Source: Phocoena phocoena (lineage: Eukaryota; Chordata; Mammalia; Artiodactyla; Phocoenidae). From it: a stretch of 64,000 nt of DNA. Numbering within the stretch: position 1 is the first letter of the stretch; the number at the start of each line of letters is the position of its first letter. Made by a program: the position numbers and the translations under genes. Positions 48,150 through 61,091 of the stretch are shown in pieces. Under the pieces are notes generated by a model that worked only from the letters and a program-made list of their open reading frames with translations, did no database searches and had not been told where the DNA came from. The DNA is taken from positions 22,845,668-22,909,667 of the forward strand of contig NC_089234.1 in the NCBI RefSeq assembly GCF_963924675.1, given 5' to 3'.

Positions 48150-50668
48150 TATGTTATTCAGATCGATCTGGAGTTTCCTGTGGAAATATGAGTAAGGGAG
48201 AAAAAGAAGGGCTAAGTCCCCCATTTATAAGATAAGAGAGGAAAGTCGAATTTCTTTGGTTCATTTGTTGAGATTCCATGAATGTTTCATTTGATAAAGT
48301 ATTAAAAATATTTTAAAATATTAAAAGTATTAAAATATTTTAAAAACCACTGGGAAATAATGCTCTCGTAGACCGTTTCCATCTATGTTATGTTTAATAG
48401 ACTAATAATCTTTTTTTTAATAAATTAGAAGAGAAACTAAAGTATCTCTCATCAAGTGTAAAGCCTTACCCTATTCTAATTATCCCAGGAGACAATATAA
48501 ATGTATCACACATCATTTGGATATATGCGTGAGTAGATTCTGAGGAAAAACAATTCAAACTCTTATAATTGTGATTAAAATATAAATTAATTTCCATACC
48601 TAGAGGAAAGTAGGTAGATATCTACACACGTGATATCTATCTACAGCTGATATATATATATCAAGTATAGATGCACATATATGTACATACATACTTGAGC
48701 TAGATATACTTGGGATAAATATATACTTTATAGGTACACCTGACAGATATACTTACTTGATAGATCTATCTATATATATATGAAAGAACAGATAGGATTA
48801 GAATCTGTAAAATTAGGGAAAAAACTAATAGAACACAAAGGATAGAAATGGAGGAACTTAAGTTTGGGGCAAATGGGTAGAAAATTAAGATATAAATGCC
48901 TTTAAGCTTTGAAAAGAATATAGGTGCATCTTAAGCTTATGAACTGTTTGGACAGACAAGGTGTTTTTGACATACTCTAAAATTACATTATTTCATAGTA
49001 TATGCCATTAGTCACCAGCCTCTTCTAACAAAAATTCCTTGGTGTTACTGTTCTTCCCAAAAACATAGTAGTAAAGAGATCAGACTGACTGAAAGATACG
49101 CTTTCAAAATTTTTGTGAATCGAATATATTTAAATCTCTCATTCTGCACAATTCCCCATGCTAAGCACAGCAAAGCCTACAAAGAAATATGTGTTACAAT
49201 GCCTACTGTGAGTGCTTAAAACCAAATTAGGAAGTTAAAATGTACTTCCATTTATTCTTCTATATTTTAACATATTGGCACACAATGTGAGACATTAAAA
49301 ATTCAATGAATGTTAGCAATTATTACATTCTCACATCCATCATATAACAGCATAATTATCCCTGTTTTGCCGAAGAGACTGCTCAGTATTACCCAACAAA
49401 TAAGCAGCGTCAGGGTTTACAGAGTCTCTTTATCTTCACTTATTGAGACGCTCATGCTCAGAACCATTGCACTATAATACATTTTAGATGATAAAGTTAA
49501 TCTAAACCTTTTTTTTTTTTTCCTCAAGCCTCTTTTGCCTCAGCAGATGACATCGTCCCCTCCTAACAAACAAAGAAAACTGAGAGCTTGGATGAAAAAC
49601 TCTGGGATCTGCGTTTTTTTGGTTTTTCTTCTTCTTCCCGGAGTTAGGGAAGAAGAAGAAGGAAACAAAGATGAGTACAGATGTAAATAAAAGCCTTGCC
49701 AAATAATTCTATCACCACTACTCTTGAGAATTCCTGGAGATCTTTTTCTCTCTCTCCCCCTCCTCCCATATACCTTCACTTCTCCCTCTGTTGTGACTAG
49801 TTTACCTCTGCATTAAAATGTGAACACGTACTCTATTTTCCCTAAATAAATGTAACATATCAAAACCACTATAATGTTAAAAGAACACAACCTTTTCCAT
49901 TCTGGCCACCAGTTTTTCGTTCATGACTACATTCAGTAAAGAAGCACTAACCTTTTAAATTTTTAAATATTTTTTCCTCTTAAACCTCAGAGCATGGGCC
50001 TACTTCATCAGTCTATTAAGAATGGCCTTCTAAGAATACCAAAGACCTGTGAGCTGCCCAAACTAATGATGTTTGACACTGTTGATGATAATTATTTTCT
50101 TGAAATTGTTTTTTCACTTGAAAATGAATATTTTCTCTATCATCTTACTTTCTGGAATACATAGCATTCATCTCTCTACATTCCTCTTTGTTGTATTCTC
50201 AAATGTCCGTGCTCTCCTGCAGTCTGTCCCTCCCTTTCTTCTCTTCTTCTGGATGATTCTATGCATATCTCTATAATACAGTCTCTATAACAATGAATTG
50301 ATATCATCGGTTCTTACCTTTCTCTTGAGCTCCAATCTCCAAATCAGTCCTCCATTCTGATAGTTTTTTTGAACCTGAAAATCAACATATCCCTTACAAA
50401 TCTCATATTTTTTCCATCCAAATCCTCTTTGGTTTCGTCTTTGAACACTACTCATACTTTGCTTTTTTTCCCACCTTATGATCTAATCTCTGACCAAACC
50501 TGCAATATTACTAGTCCTGATATCTCCTTCTTGGTCCAACTTTTCAGGAAATATTTATATTTGAATTCTCCTTGAACTTCTCAAACTTTATATATAGACA
50601 TAGCTATATCTCTGTTACAAAGCTCATTCCTATTCCTACTGCATTTCTATACATCCTCCATGAGCTAG
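48150..50668. other. Unassigned DNA
   Basis: It contains a TATC/GATA-rich imperfect repeat area at about 48600-48785, an MIR-like antisense trace at about 49325-49480, and a T-rich run near 49508-49521 with purine-rich GAAGAA blocks downstream on the plus strand. No gene was recognised. Confidence 0.45.
48600..48785. repeat. Degenerate TATC/GATA and TA repeat area with inverted-repeat character
   Basis: Contains 'gtaggtagatatc' and the nearly complementary 'gatatctatctac' a few bases on, then TA runs and further 'gatatac'/'tatctatc' units. Confidence 0.7.
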
Positions 50669-50759
50669 GAGTGATATCACCAAGATGATGGCATAAGTCA
50701 TTCCTGACTTTGCTCTGCTTTACAAGAATAACAACTAACTAACAAACCCTTTTAAACTC

Positions 50760-52276
50760 ACATCCAAAAAAATAAAATACTTAGGAATAAACCTGGCCAA
50801 GGACATGAAAGACTTATATCCTGAGAACAATGAAACATTAATTAATGAAACTGAACTTGATTCAAAGACATGGAAGGATATTCCATGCTCTTAGATTGGA
50901 AGAATGAATATTGTTACTACCTGAAGCAATCTACAGATTTAATTCAATCCCTATCAAATTACCCATGACATTTTTCACAGAGCTAAACAAATAAAACTAA
51001 AATTCGTATGGAAACTTAAAAGACCCAGAATTGCCAAAGCAATCCTGAGGAAAAAGAAGAAAGCAGGAGGCATAACCCTCCCAGACTTCAGACAACACTA
51101 CAAAGCTACAGTAATCAGAACAGCATGGTATTGGAACAAAAACAGACATACGGATCAATGGAACGGAATAAAGAGCCCAGAAATAAACCCACACACCTAT
51201 GATCAATTAATCTTTGACAAAGGAGGGAAGAATATAGAATGGAGAAAAGACAGTCTCTTCAGCAAGTGGTGTTGGGAAAGTTGGACAGCCACATGTAAAT
51301 CAATGAAGTTAGAACACTCCCTCACACCATAACAAAAACTCAAAATGGCTTAAAGTCTTAAACATAAGACATGACACCATAAAACTCCTAGAAGAGAACA
51401 TAGATAAAACATTCTCTGATATAAATCATATCAATATTTTCTTAGGTCACCCTCCCAAGGCAATAGAAATAAAAGCAAAAATAAACAAATGGAACCTAAT
51501 CAAACTTACAAGCCTTTGTATAACAAAAGAAACCATAAACAAAACAAAAAGACAACCTACGGACTGGGAGAAAATATTTGCAAATGATGCGATCGACAAG
51601 GGCTTAATTTCCAAAGTATACAAACAACTCATACAATTCAATAGCAAAAAACAACCCAATCAAAAAATGGGCAGAAGACCTTAATAGACATTTCTCCAAA
51701 GAAGACGTACAGATGGCCAACAGGCACATCAAAAGATGCTCAACATCACTAATTATTAGAGAAATGCAAATCAAAACCACAATGAGGTACCACCACAGGC
51801 CAGTCAGAATGACCATCATTAAAAGGTCTACAAATAACAAATGCTGGAAAGGGTGTGGAGAAGAAGGAACCCTCCTGCACTGTTTGTTGGTGGGAATGTA
51901 ACTTGGTGCAGCCACCATGGAAAACAGTATGGACATTCCTCAGAAAGCTAAAAATAGTGTTGCCATATGATCCAGCAATCCCACTCCTGGGCATGTATTC
52001 AGAAAGAAACTATAATTCAAAAAGAAAAATGTACTCCTACGTTCATAGCAGCACTATTCACAATTGCCAAGGCATGGAAACAACCTAAATGTCCATCGAC
52101 AGATGAATGGATAAAGAAGATGTGGTACATATATATAATGGAATATTACTCAGCTATAAAAAAGAATGAAATAATGCCATTTTCAGCAACATGGATGGAC
52201 CTAGAGATGATCATATTAAGTGAAGTAAGTCAGAGAATGGCAAATACCATGTTATTACTTATATGTGCAATCTAAA
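50760..52276 (+). pseudogene. L1 ORF2p C-terminal remnant of the nested L1
   Basis: Frames at 51855-52088 (…[19 protein letters not shown]…) and 51967-52275 (…DEWIKKMWYIYIMEYYSAIK…) are the conserved C-terminal part of ORF2p, now in two overlapping frames. The endonuclease and most of RT are absent by 5' truncation. Confidence 0.85.
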
Positions 52277-52460
52277 ATATGACACAAATGAAGCTAAACA
52301 GAAATAAACTCACAGACATAGAGAACAGACTTGTGGTTTCTGAGGGGGAGGGGGTGTGATGGCTTGGGAGTTTGGGGTTAGCGGATGCAAAATATTATAT
52401 ATAGAATTGATAAATAGCAAGGTCCTACTGTATAGCACAGGGAACTATATTTAACATCCT

Positions 52461-52486
52461 GTGATTCATATATATATATGAATCAC
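52461..52486. repeat. Perfect 26-bp palindrome in an L1 3' UTR
   Basis: GTGATTCATATAT at 52461-52473 is followed at once by its exact reverse complement at 52474-52486. A stretch normally present at this place in related 3' UTRs is missing. Confidence 0.95.
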
Positions 52487-54099
52487 TTTGCTGTACAGCA
52501 GAAATTAACACAACATTGTAAATCAACTATACTTCAATTTAAAAATAAATAACTAAGAAACAGCTAACAACTATTCATTAACAAGACACCACTGAGAGAA
52601 TCCTCGAATATGGAGGCGAGGCTAAAGAACCCCCCTGCAACACAGAGACCAGGACAGACTACATCAGAAGAGTAAGAGGAGCTGCTACATGCTGACCACA
52701 TTGTTCCTCCCCAAGGCTGGCGCAACACCATGCTGATAGATCTCCCCTGAGCTTATGATTCCTCCAGTGGGAAAGAGAACCCAGGGTGGACATACAGCAC
52801 CTCTGCCAATATTGTGTGTCACTTCTTGGGAGCCCCCACTCTGGTCTCACCCCACAGCAATTGCAGGGAAATCTCTGAGGCTTTACTACTAGGAACCTCA
52901 TTATGACTGAGAAACGGAGAGGAACCTGCAACAACCAGCACTCAAATCTCAGCAGACAGTTCCTACCTGCAATGAGCCAGTAAGTCCTGGCCAACAGCTT
53001 CGCTCATTTGCAGAACAAGGTCGGTTGCATAGTCAAACCAGGGACTCAGCAGGGTACAAGTCTGCCTACTTGGGGTCCTCAAACAAAGAGATGTGCTGGT
53101 CCTGAAGCCTGGTCTGCCCCCATCCAGGCAGGTAAGCTGAGTTATAACCCCAGCCTTTGCTGAGTGAAGCCACCAGCCCTGCTGGGCCAAAAAAAACGTG
53201 GACAAAATACATGGAAAACCGGGTAGCCCCAAAACACTTGAACAGAGAGTCTGGCAGCAGTGATGATAGTCTGTGGAGCAAAGCCAGTGGCTCTGTTTAA
53301 CCAAGGAACTTAGGGCATGGGTTGGCTTTAGACCACAAATGAAGAACCTTGCTGGCCTTGGAGCTAGTTCTCCTACTGGCCCTGGACAGGGAAACTACTA
53401 TGTAAACCTGCCCATTGCTGAATACATCTTTTAGCCTGCCCAACCAGGGAACCTAACCAGAGCACATAGGAAGCTGCATAGCCCATCCAACAGCCCTGCT
53501 TACAGTGGCACATGAACAGAGAGAATAGCCCATGACTCTCCCTGTCTGCAAAGCAGAATCATTTGCTCTATCTGGCCAAGGAGTCAGGGTTCCTCAAAAC
53601 AAGCTGTGCAGACCCCAGGGCACTTCCTGCTACCCTGCCAGGGCAGAAAAAGTAATTCGTAACCCCACCTACTGCTGAGTTTAGTACATAGACCTGACTG
53701 TCTAATAAGCCTGACTAAACAGTCCAATCCAGGTGATTATGGAACCCTCGCTAGAGCAGGAAACCAACCCAGCAGTCTTGTTCATCTGTTTTCAACCAAG
53801 GGCCTCCTCCAACTCCTGAGCTTGGGTAGTGGCTTCACCCCAAAACAGACCCGATAGCAAGCTCTAACTACCTAAGGCATTACCAGCAGACATGTCTAGA
53901 AAACCAAACTGAGCTGACTGGTGAAGAACTGCCTCTGCTGAAGCAAGTCTGGAAGAGGAAACCACTTACTTAAATGTGCAGATACCAACATAAGGAATTA
54001 AGGGTCTCAAAAAAATCTGGTCAACGTGACATCACCAAAACAAACAAAAAAACCTAATAAAGCTTCAATAACCGACTCTAAAAAGTGGAGATCAGTGAA

Positions 54100-54950
54100 C
54101 TGTCAGACAAGGAATTCAGAATAATTATCTTCTTAAAGCAGCTTAGTGAACTACAGGAGCACACAGATACCTAAATGAAATTATGAAAACAATGCACAGA
54201 CAAAACAAGAAGGTCAACAAAGAAAAGATCAAACAACAACAAAAACCACATAGAAATCCTAGAGCTGAAACATATGATCACTCAACTTGAGAATTCAATA
54301 GAGACCTTCAAAAGCAGAATCAACCATGAAGAAGAAAGAATCAGTGAACCAGAAGGGAGCACATTTGAAAGTATCCAGTCAAAAAAGCAAAAATAAAAGA
54401 GAGAAAAAAACCTATGGGATATATGGGACACAATCAAATAAAAGATATGGACATGAATTCCAGGAAAATAGAAAGAAGAAGGGAAAAATGTATATTTAAG
54501 TAATAGTGGCTGAAAACTTCCTAAATATGGGAGAAAAAATGCACATCCAAATCCACAAGGCCCAAAGGAACCCCAAGAGGTTGAACCTAAATAGGGCTAT
54601 ACTGAAAGAGCTTATAATTAAATAGTCAAAAGCACAAGACAAAGAAGGAATTTTGAAAGCAGCCAGAGAAAAGAGAGAAATTGCATAGAAGGGAGCTGCC
54701 ATGAGACTATCAATAGATTTCTCAACAGAAACATTTCATGCTGGAAAGAATGGGATGATATATTTAAAACACTGAAAGATAAAATTGTCAACCAAGCATT
54801 CCATACCCAGCTAAACTGTTCTGCAGAAATGAAGAAGAGATGAATACTGTCCCAAACAAACAAAAGCTGAGGGAGTTGACCACACCACTACAACAGCCTT
54901 ACAAGAAGTGAAGGGAATTCTCCGATTGGAAATAAAAAGATGCTAATTAA
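54100..54950 (+). pseudogene. L1-B ORF1p remnant
   Basis: Nucleotide text retains the ORF1 order: a coiled-coil-like Lys/Glu/Gln-rich part about 54.1-54.35 kb, an RRM-like part about 54.5-54.65 kb, and a C-terminal block about 54.65-54.9 kb ('gaaagcagccagagaaaagag', 'caacagaaacatttcatgc'). No plus-strand frame over about 60 codons survives. Confidence 0.7.
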
Positions 54951-56645
54951 CATGATAAAAACACAGAAAGGTAGTGTAAAGCTCACTGATAAGTAAATAT
55001 CGATATATTGTCAAATTCTGATTCTATTATATGGTAATGGTAGTATGTAATTCATTTACAACTCTAGTTTACAAATTAAAGAAACAAATGTAGTAAAATT
55101 TACCATAACAATAATTTGTTCTTAGTAACATAATATAAATGATATGTAAACATCAATAACCTGAAATGCGAGAGCAAGGAGAAGTAAAATTGTAAAGTTT
55201 AGGAATGCTGTTGAAGACATTATCAGTTTAAAATGGCGTGTTATAATTTCAAGATATTTTATGTAATCCTCATGGTAACCATAAGGGGAAAACCTGTAGT
55301 AACTAAAAGTAACTAAAACCTGTAGTAACTAAAAACTAAAACTAAAATGCCAACTCAAAGCATTCTGGTACCAAAAGGCATCAAAACACAATAAGAGGTA
55401 GTAGTATATGAAACAGTAAACAATGGATCTAAAAAACATCCAGAAAATAAACAAAATGGTAATAGTAAGTTCATAGCTGTCAATAATTAATGTAATTAAA
55501 TTATCCAATCAAAAGCTATAGACTCTGAATATATTAAAACAAACAAACAAGATCCAAAAATACGTGATCCCCAAAGATTCACTTTAACTTTAAAGACACA
55601 CATAGAGTGAACGAATGGGAAAAAGGTATTTCAATCAAATGGTATCCAAAAAAGCAGGGACATCTATATTTAGAGGATACAAATTAGACTTTCAGCTAAA
55701 AATAATAAAAAGAGAAAAAGAAGCTTATTATATATTGAGAAAAGATGTCGATCCTTCAAGAATATAAAACAGCTGTAAATATTTATGCATCCAATATCAG
55801 AACACTCCAATATATACAAAGCAAAAACAGAGGTAAAAGGATAAATACACAAAAATATAGTAATAGCTGGAGATTTTAATATCCCACTCCCAGTAATGGG
55901 TAGATCACAGAGACAGAAATCAATAAGAAAAGAGCATATTTGAAAAGCACTATGGACAAAATGAATCTAGGACACATATACAGAATATTCTATTCAACGA
56001 CAGCAGAATACACATTCTTCTCTAGTGCATATGGAACATTTTTTAGGATACACCACATGTTAAGCCACAAAACAAGTCTTAACAAATTCAAGAAGACTGA
56101 AATCTTACCAAGTATCTTCTCTGACCACAATGGTATGAAAGTAGGAATCAACAATGGAAGGAAAATAAGAAAAAATTATGAATACATGGAAATGAAACAA
56201 TACTTTCCTCAACGATCAACTAATCAGAGAAATTAATGGTGAAATAAAATTGTATCTTGAGACAAATGAAAATAGAAACACAACATATCAAAACTTATGG
56301 GATGCAGCAAAAGCATTTTTAAGAGGAATGTTCATAGAAATAAATGCTTACATTACCAAGAAAGATCTCAAACAACCTAACTCTATGCCTTAAAGAACTA
56401 GAGAAAGAACAAACTAGTGCAAAATAAAAGGAATGATAAATAACAGAGCAGAAATAGAGAATAGGAAAACAATTTTAAAAAGATTAACAAAACTAAGAGT
56501 TGGTCCTTTGAAAAGATAAACAAAATTCAGAGATTTTTACCTAGACAAATCAAGGGAAAAAGAGAGAGGACCCAAATTAACAAAACTTTTATAAATGAAA
56601 AGGAGACATTACATCTGATACTACAGAAATACAAAGGAACTTAAG

Positions 56646-56683
56646 AGGTTGTCCAGTTTGTATTCCAACAAACTGGACAACCT
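56646..56683. repeat. Perfect inverted repeat, 16-bp arms, 6-nt loop, in L1-B ORF2
   Basis: AGGTTGTCCAGTTTGT at 56646-56661, loop ATTCCA, and the exact reverse complement at 56668-56683. The right arm is ordinary L1 sequence. The left arm replaces the L1 text seen at 63930-63950 in L1-C. Confidence 0.95.
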
Positions 56684-58988
56684 AGAAGAAATGGAAAAAT
56701 TATTGGAAACAAACAATGTAACAAGACTGAATCAGGAAGAACTAAAAAAATCTGAACAGACCAACTATCAAAAAGTTGCCAACAAAGAAAAGCCCATGAC
56801 CAGGTAGCTTCATAGGTGAATTATGCCAAATATTTAAAGAAATAATGCCAACCTTCTCAAACTCTTTTAAAAAACTTGACGAGGAGGGAACACTTCCAAA
56901 CTCATTTTACAAGATCAGTATTACCCTGATACCACAGCCAGAAAAGGACACTACCAGAAAAAAACAACCCCTCACCCCCAGACTACAGGCCAATATCCCT
57001 GATGAATATAGATGCAAAAATTCTCAATAAAATACTAGTGAACTGAATTCAGCATCACATAAAAAATATTATTCACCATGACCAAGTGAGATTAACCCCT
57101 GGGAATTGAGGGTGGTTCAACATATGCAAATCAATCGATAAATCATATTAATAGCATAAAAGAAAAAAATATGATTATCTCAATACATGCAGAAACATCA
57201 TTTGAGAAAATTTAACATCCACTTATAATAAAACGCTTAACAAATTAGGTATAGAGGGAACATACCTCAACACTATAAAGGCTATATATGACAAGCCCAC
57301 AGCTACCATCATACTCAATGGTGCCAAGGTATAATGCTTTTCCTCTAAGATCAGGGCCAAGACAAAGGTGCCCACTCTCATCTTGCGTATTCAACACAGT
57401 ACTTGAAATCTTAGAGCAATTAAGCAAGAAAAAGAAAGAAAATGCATCAAAATTGAAAAAGAAAAGAGAAAATGTCTCTAATTGTAGATTACATAATTTT
57501 TATATATAAAAACTCAGTCTCCCACCAAAAAAAAAAACGTTGTATCTAATCAATGACTTCAGTAAAGTTGCAGGATACAAAGTCAACATGCAAAAATTTG
57601 TAGTGTTCCTATATACTAACAATAAATTCCCTGAGAAAATAAAGACAATGATCCCATTTACTATAACATCTAAAACAATAAAATACTTTGGAATAAATTT
57701 AGCTAAGGTGAAAGATCTCTACAGTGAAAAATACAAGACACTGACAAAAGAAATTGAAGAAGGTGTTCTGTGTTCTTGGATTCGAAGAATCAAGATTGTG
57801 AAAATGTCCATTCTACCAAAAGCCATGTATGGATTCAATGCAATCCCTATCAAGATTTCAATGGCATGTTTATAGAAATAGAAAAAAAATCCTAAAGTTT
57901 ATATGGAGCCACAAAAGACCCTGAACAGCTAAAGAAATTTGAGAAAGAACAACCAAGTGAGAGTTATCATGCTTCATAATTTCAAGCTTTATTATAAAGC
58001 TATACTAATCAAACAGTATGATTCTGGCATAAAAACAGACAAATAGACCAATGGAACACAATCAAGAGCCCAGAAATAAACCCAAGAATATAAGGTCAAC
58101 TAATATTTGACAAGAGAACCAAGAATACTCAATGGAGAAATGACAGTCTCCTCAATAAATGGTGTGGGAAATTCTTTCACATGTAGAAGAATATCTTACA
58201 CTATTTAGAAAAGTTAACTTGAAATGGATTAAAGACTTAAATGTAAGTCTGAAATCCATAAACTCCTAGGTGAAAACATAGGAAAAATCTCGTTGACATG
58301 GGTCTTGGCAAAGATATTTTTGGATATGGCACCTAAAGTTCAAGCAACAAAATAAAATGTAAACAAGTGGGAATACATCAAAACTAAAAAGCTTTTGCAT
58401 AGCAAAAGAAATATTGAACAAAATGAAAAACTATGAAATGAGAAAAAATTATTTGCAAACCATATAGCTAACAGGTTAATATCCAAAATATATAAATAAC
58501 TCTTACAACTCATTATAAGAAAAAAATAAAAATCCAATGCAAAAGTTGGCAACAAACTTGAATAGAGACCACCCCCAAAAGAGGATATACAAATGGCCAA
58601 AAGGTCCGTGAAAAGATGCTCAACATCACTATCATTAGGGAAATGCAAATCAAACCACAATGAGAGATCACCTCATACTTGTTAGAACAGCTTGCATCAA
58701 AAGACAAGAGATAATAAATGCTGGCAAGGCCGTGGAGAAAACCCTTTGTGTACTGTTAATGTGACTGTAGACTGGCACATCCACTAAGGAAAGCAGTATG
58801 GAGGTTCCTCAAAAAATTAAAAATAGAACAACCATATAATCCACTTCCGAAAATATATCCAAAGGAAATGAAAACACTATGTTGAAGAGATACCTGCACC
58901 CTCATGTTCATAGCAGCGTTATTTACAATAACCAAGACATAGAAACAACCTAAGTGTAGAGTGATGGAAGAATGGATAAAGAAGATGT

Positions 58989-58991
<3 letters not shown>

Positions 58992-59036
<45 letters not shown>
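58992..59036. repeat. (TA)n microsatellite within L1-B ORF2 end
   Basis: About 22 TA units, followed by a short CACACACA and GATAGATA tract and then the 38-bp palindrome. Confidence 0.95.
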
Positions 59037-59044
<8 letters not shown>

Positions 59045-59056
59045 GATAGATATATG

Positions 59057-59094
59057 TAATATTCACTTGTGTATATATACACAAGTGAATATTA
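59057..59094. repeat. Perfect 38-bp palindrome, no spacer
   Basis: Arms 59057-59075 and 59076-59094 are exact reverse complements (left arm TAATATTCACTTGTGTATA). The right arm continues the normal L1 ORF2 end; the left arm does not belong to L1. Confidence 0.96.
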
Positions 59095-59626
59095 TTCAGC
59101 CATAAAAAGGAGGAAATCCTACCATTTGTGAAAACATGGGTGGACCTTGATGGCATTATGCTAAGCAAAATAAGTCTGACAGACAAAGACAAATACTATA
59201 TGATCTTAATTATATGGAGATTTTTTTAAAAAAACTCAGAAAAAGAGATTCAATTTGTGGTTACCATTGGTGGGGCATGGGGAGAGGGGAAAGGTGGTGA
59301 AAATGTACAAACTCCCAGTTATAGGATTAAAAAAGTACTAGGGATGTAATGTACAACATGATTCCTATAGTTAACACTGCTACGTGGTATGTATGAAAGT
59401 TAAGAGAGTATATCCTAAGAGTCCTCACCACAAAGTAAATTTTTTTCTTTTTTGTGTGTGTCTGTATGAGATGATGGATGTGAACTACATTAATTGTGGT
59501 AACTGTTTTATAATATATGTAAGTGAATTCATTATACTGTACAACTTAAACTTATACAGCACTTAATAAAATAAACTTATATAATACTACATATCAATTA
59601 TATCTCAATAAAACTAGAAAAAATAA

Positions 59627-60196
59627 GTGCCCTACCATATTCATTATCCCTCCAGCTTAAAATCTCTACTGTCTGGCACATATAAATGATCATTTAAAAA
59701 AAAGGAATAAACCAGCACATTTTAAAACTCCTTTCTGTTCCTTGCATTTCCATTTCCACATTCAATTTTCAAGTGCTTCAAAGTACCTTCACAACATCTT
59801 TTCACTTGGGGATATGTTTCTCCCTATATCCATTGTTAGATTCTCATTGTCTATATTGAAATAGCTTTCTACCTGATTTCATGGTCTTCAGTCTGTTTGC
59901 CTTTTATATGTCACTGATGAATTAATAAAACTGAAGCATAACACTGATCATGTCTTTCAAGAGGCTCAAATTTTTCTTTGATCACCATTTCTCTATGTCC
60001 TGAAACTAATACTCATTTCCATGTTTCTATTTCCATTAGCCTTATTCAACATATATTCGAATGAATAGATAATAGATAAAACTATTCCTTTTGTCTTCCT
60101 TTTGATTTTGTACTCAATTTTCATCATTTTCTGTTATCACATCTTAACTATAAATCTAAGTAAACTCTACTTTTCAAATCTCAGTTAAAATGCTTC
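59627..60196. other. Unassigned DNA between two sense L1s
   Basis: About 570 bp of AT-rich sequence with no recognised family, lying between the 3' end of L1-B and the 5' end of L1-C. Confidence 0.5.
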
Positions 60197-61091
60197 ATGA
60201 GGACTTCTGACAATATGGTGGAGTAGGAGGACCTGAGCTCACCTCCTCTCACGAAAACACAAAAATCATAACTAACTGCTAAACAACCATCAAAAAGAAA
60301 AAAAAAAAGACTGAATCTACCAGAAAAGATATTGTACTTCCAAAGACAAAGAAGAAGCCACAATGAGAGAGTAAGAGGGGTACATTCATGATACAATAAA
60401 ATCCCATACTTGCCAGGTAGGTGACCCACAAACTGGAAAATATATCTCAAAAATTCTCCCACAGCAGTGACGGTTCTGAGCCCCATGTCAGCTGCCCCCC
60501 ACCCCCCCCAGTCTGGGGATCTGGCATTGGGAGGAAGAGTCCCCAGAGCATTTGGCTTTGAAAGCTGGCAGGGTCTTATCTCGGGAACTCCAAAGGACTG
60601 GGGGAAACAGAAACTGCACTCCTGAAGGGTGCACACAAGGTCTCATGTGCACTGGCACCCAGAAGGAGAAGCACTGACTTCATAGGAACATGAGCCAGGC
60701 CTACCTCCTGGTCTTGGAGAGTCTCCTGTGGAGGCAGGGGGAGGCTGTGATTCACTGTGGGGACAAGGACAATCCTGGCAGAGTTACTGGGGAGTATTCA
60801 TTCGCATGAGCCGCCTGGAGGCTGCCATTTTGACACCAAGACCTGGCCCTACCCAACAGCCCATAAGCTCCACTGCTGGGTTGCCTCAGACCAAACAACC
60901 AACAGGGAAGGAACATAGCCCCACCTATCAGCAGACAGGTTGCTTAAAGTGTCCTGAGTCCATAGCCTCCTCTAAACATACCCCTTCACAAGGCTCTTAG
61001 ACCAGCCTCATCCACCAGGGGGCAGACACCAGAAGTAAGAGGAACTACAATCCTGCAGCCTTTGGACTGAAAACACAGAAAGTTAGACAAA

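Larger units (their letters stand above)
50755..52550 (+). mobile_element. 5'-truncated L1 nested in L1-B, sense
   Basis: It starts within ORF2 ('ccaaaaaaataaaatacttag') and ends with the cetartiodactyl 3' terminus 'gtaaatcaactatacttcaat'. The host text 'aacaacta...taacaa' of L1-B occurs on both sides (about 50730-50746 and 52564-52584), compatible with a diverged target duplication. It is clearly younger than its host. Confidence 0.9.
55350..59200 (+). pseudogene. L1-B ORF2p remnant (endonuclease, RT, C-terminal domain)
   Basis: Endonuclease: the frame at 55940-56236 contains TAEYTFFSSAYGTFFRIHHML and ends SIFSDHNGMKV. The SDH block is intact, but the Asp of the usual IDH block is His. RT: the frame at 56845-57030 begins the fingers (LPNSFYKISITLIPQPEKD), the frame at 57288-57509 contains RQRCPLSSCVFNTVLE, and the catalytic box near 57484-57492 reads VDY, so the second Asp is lost. 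The frame at 57540-57875 covers the thumb. Frameshifts separate all of these. The C-terminal end, near 59.1 kb, is disrupted by a TA expansion and a palindrome. Confidence 0.85.
50669..59626 (+). mobile_element. Full-length decayed L1 ('L1-B'), sense, with nested L1
   Basis: The 5' end is near 50669 ('gtgatatcaccaagatgatgg'), the 5' UTR runs to about 54.0 kb (apart from the nested insertion), ORF1 about 54.1-54.95 kb, ORF2 about 55.35-59.2 kb, and the 3' UTR ends 'atatctcaataaaactagaaa' near 59626. Without the nested element it is about 7.2 kb. It lacks the cetartiodactyl tail, which marks it as an older mammalian L1 lineage than the nested copy. It carries two of the palindromes described in findings. 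Confidence 0.88.
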
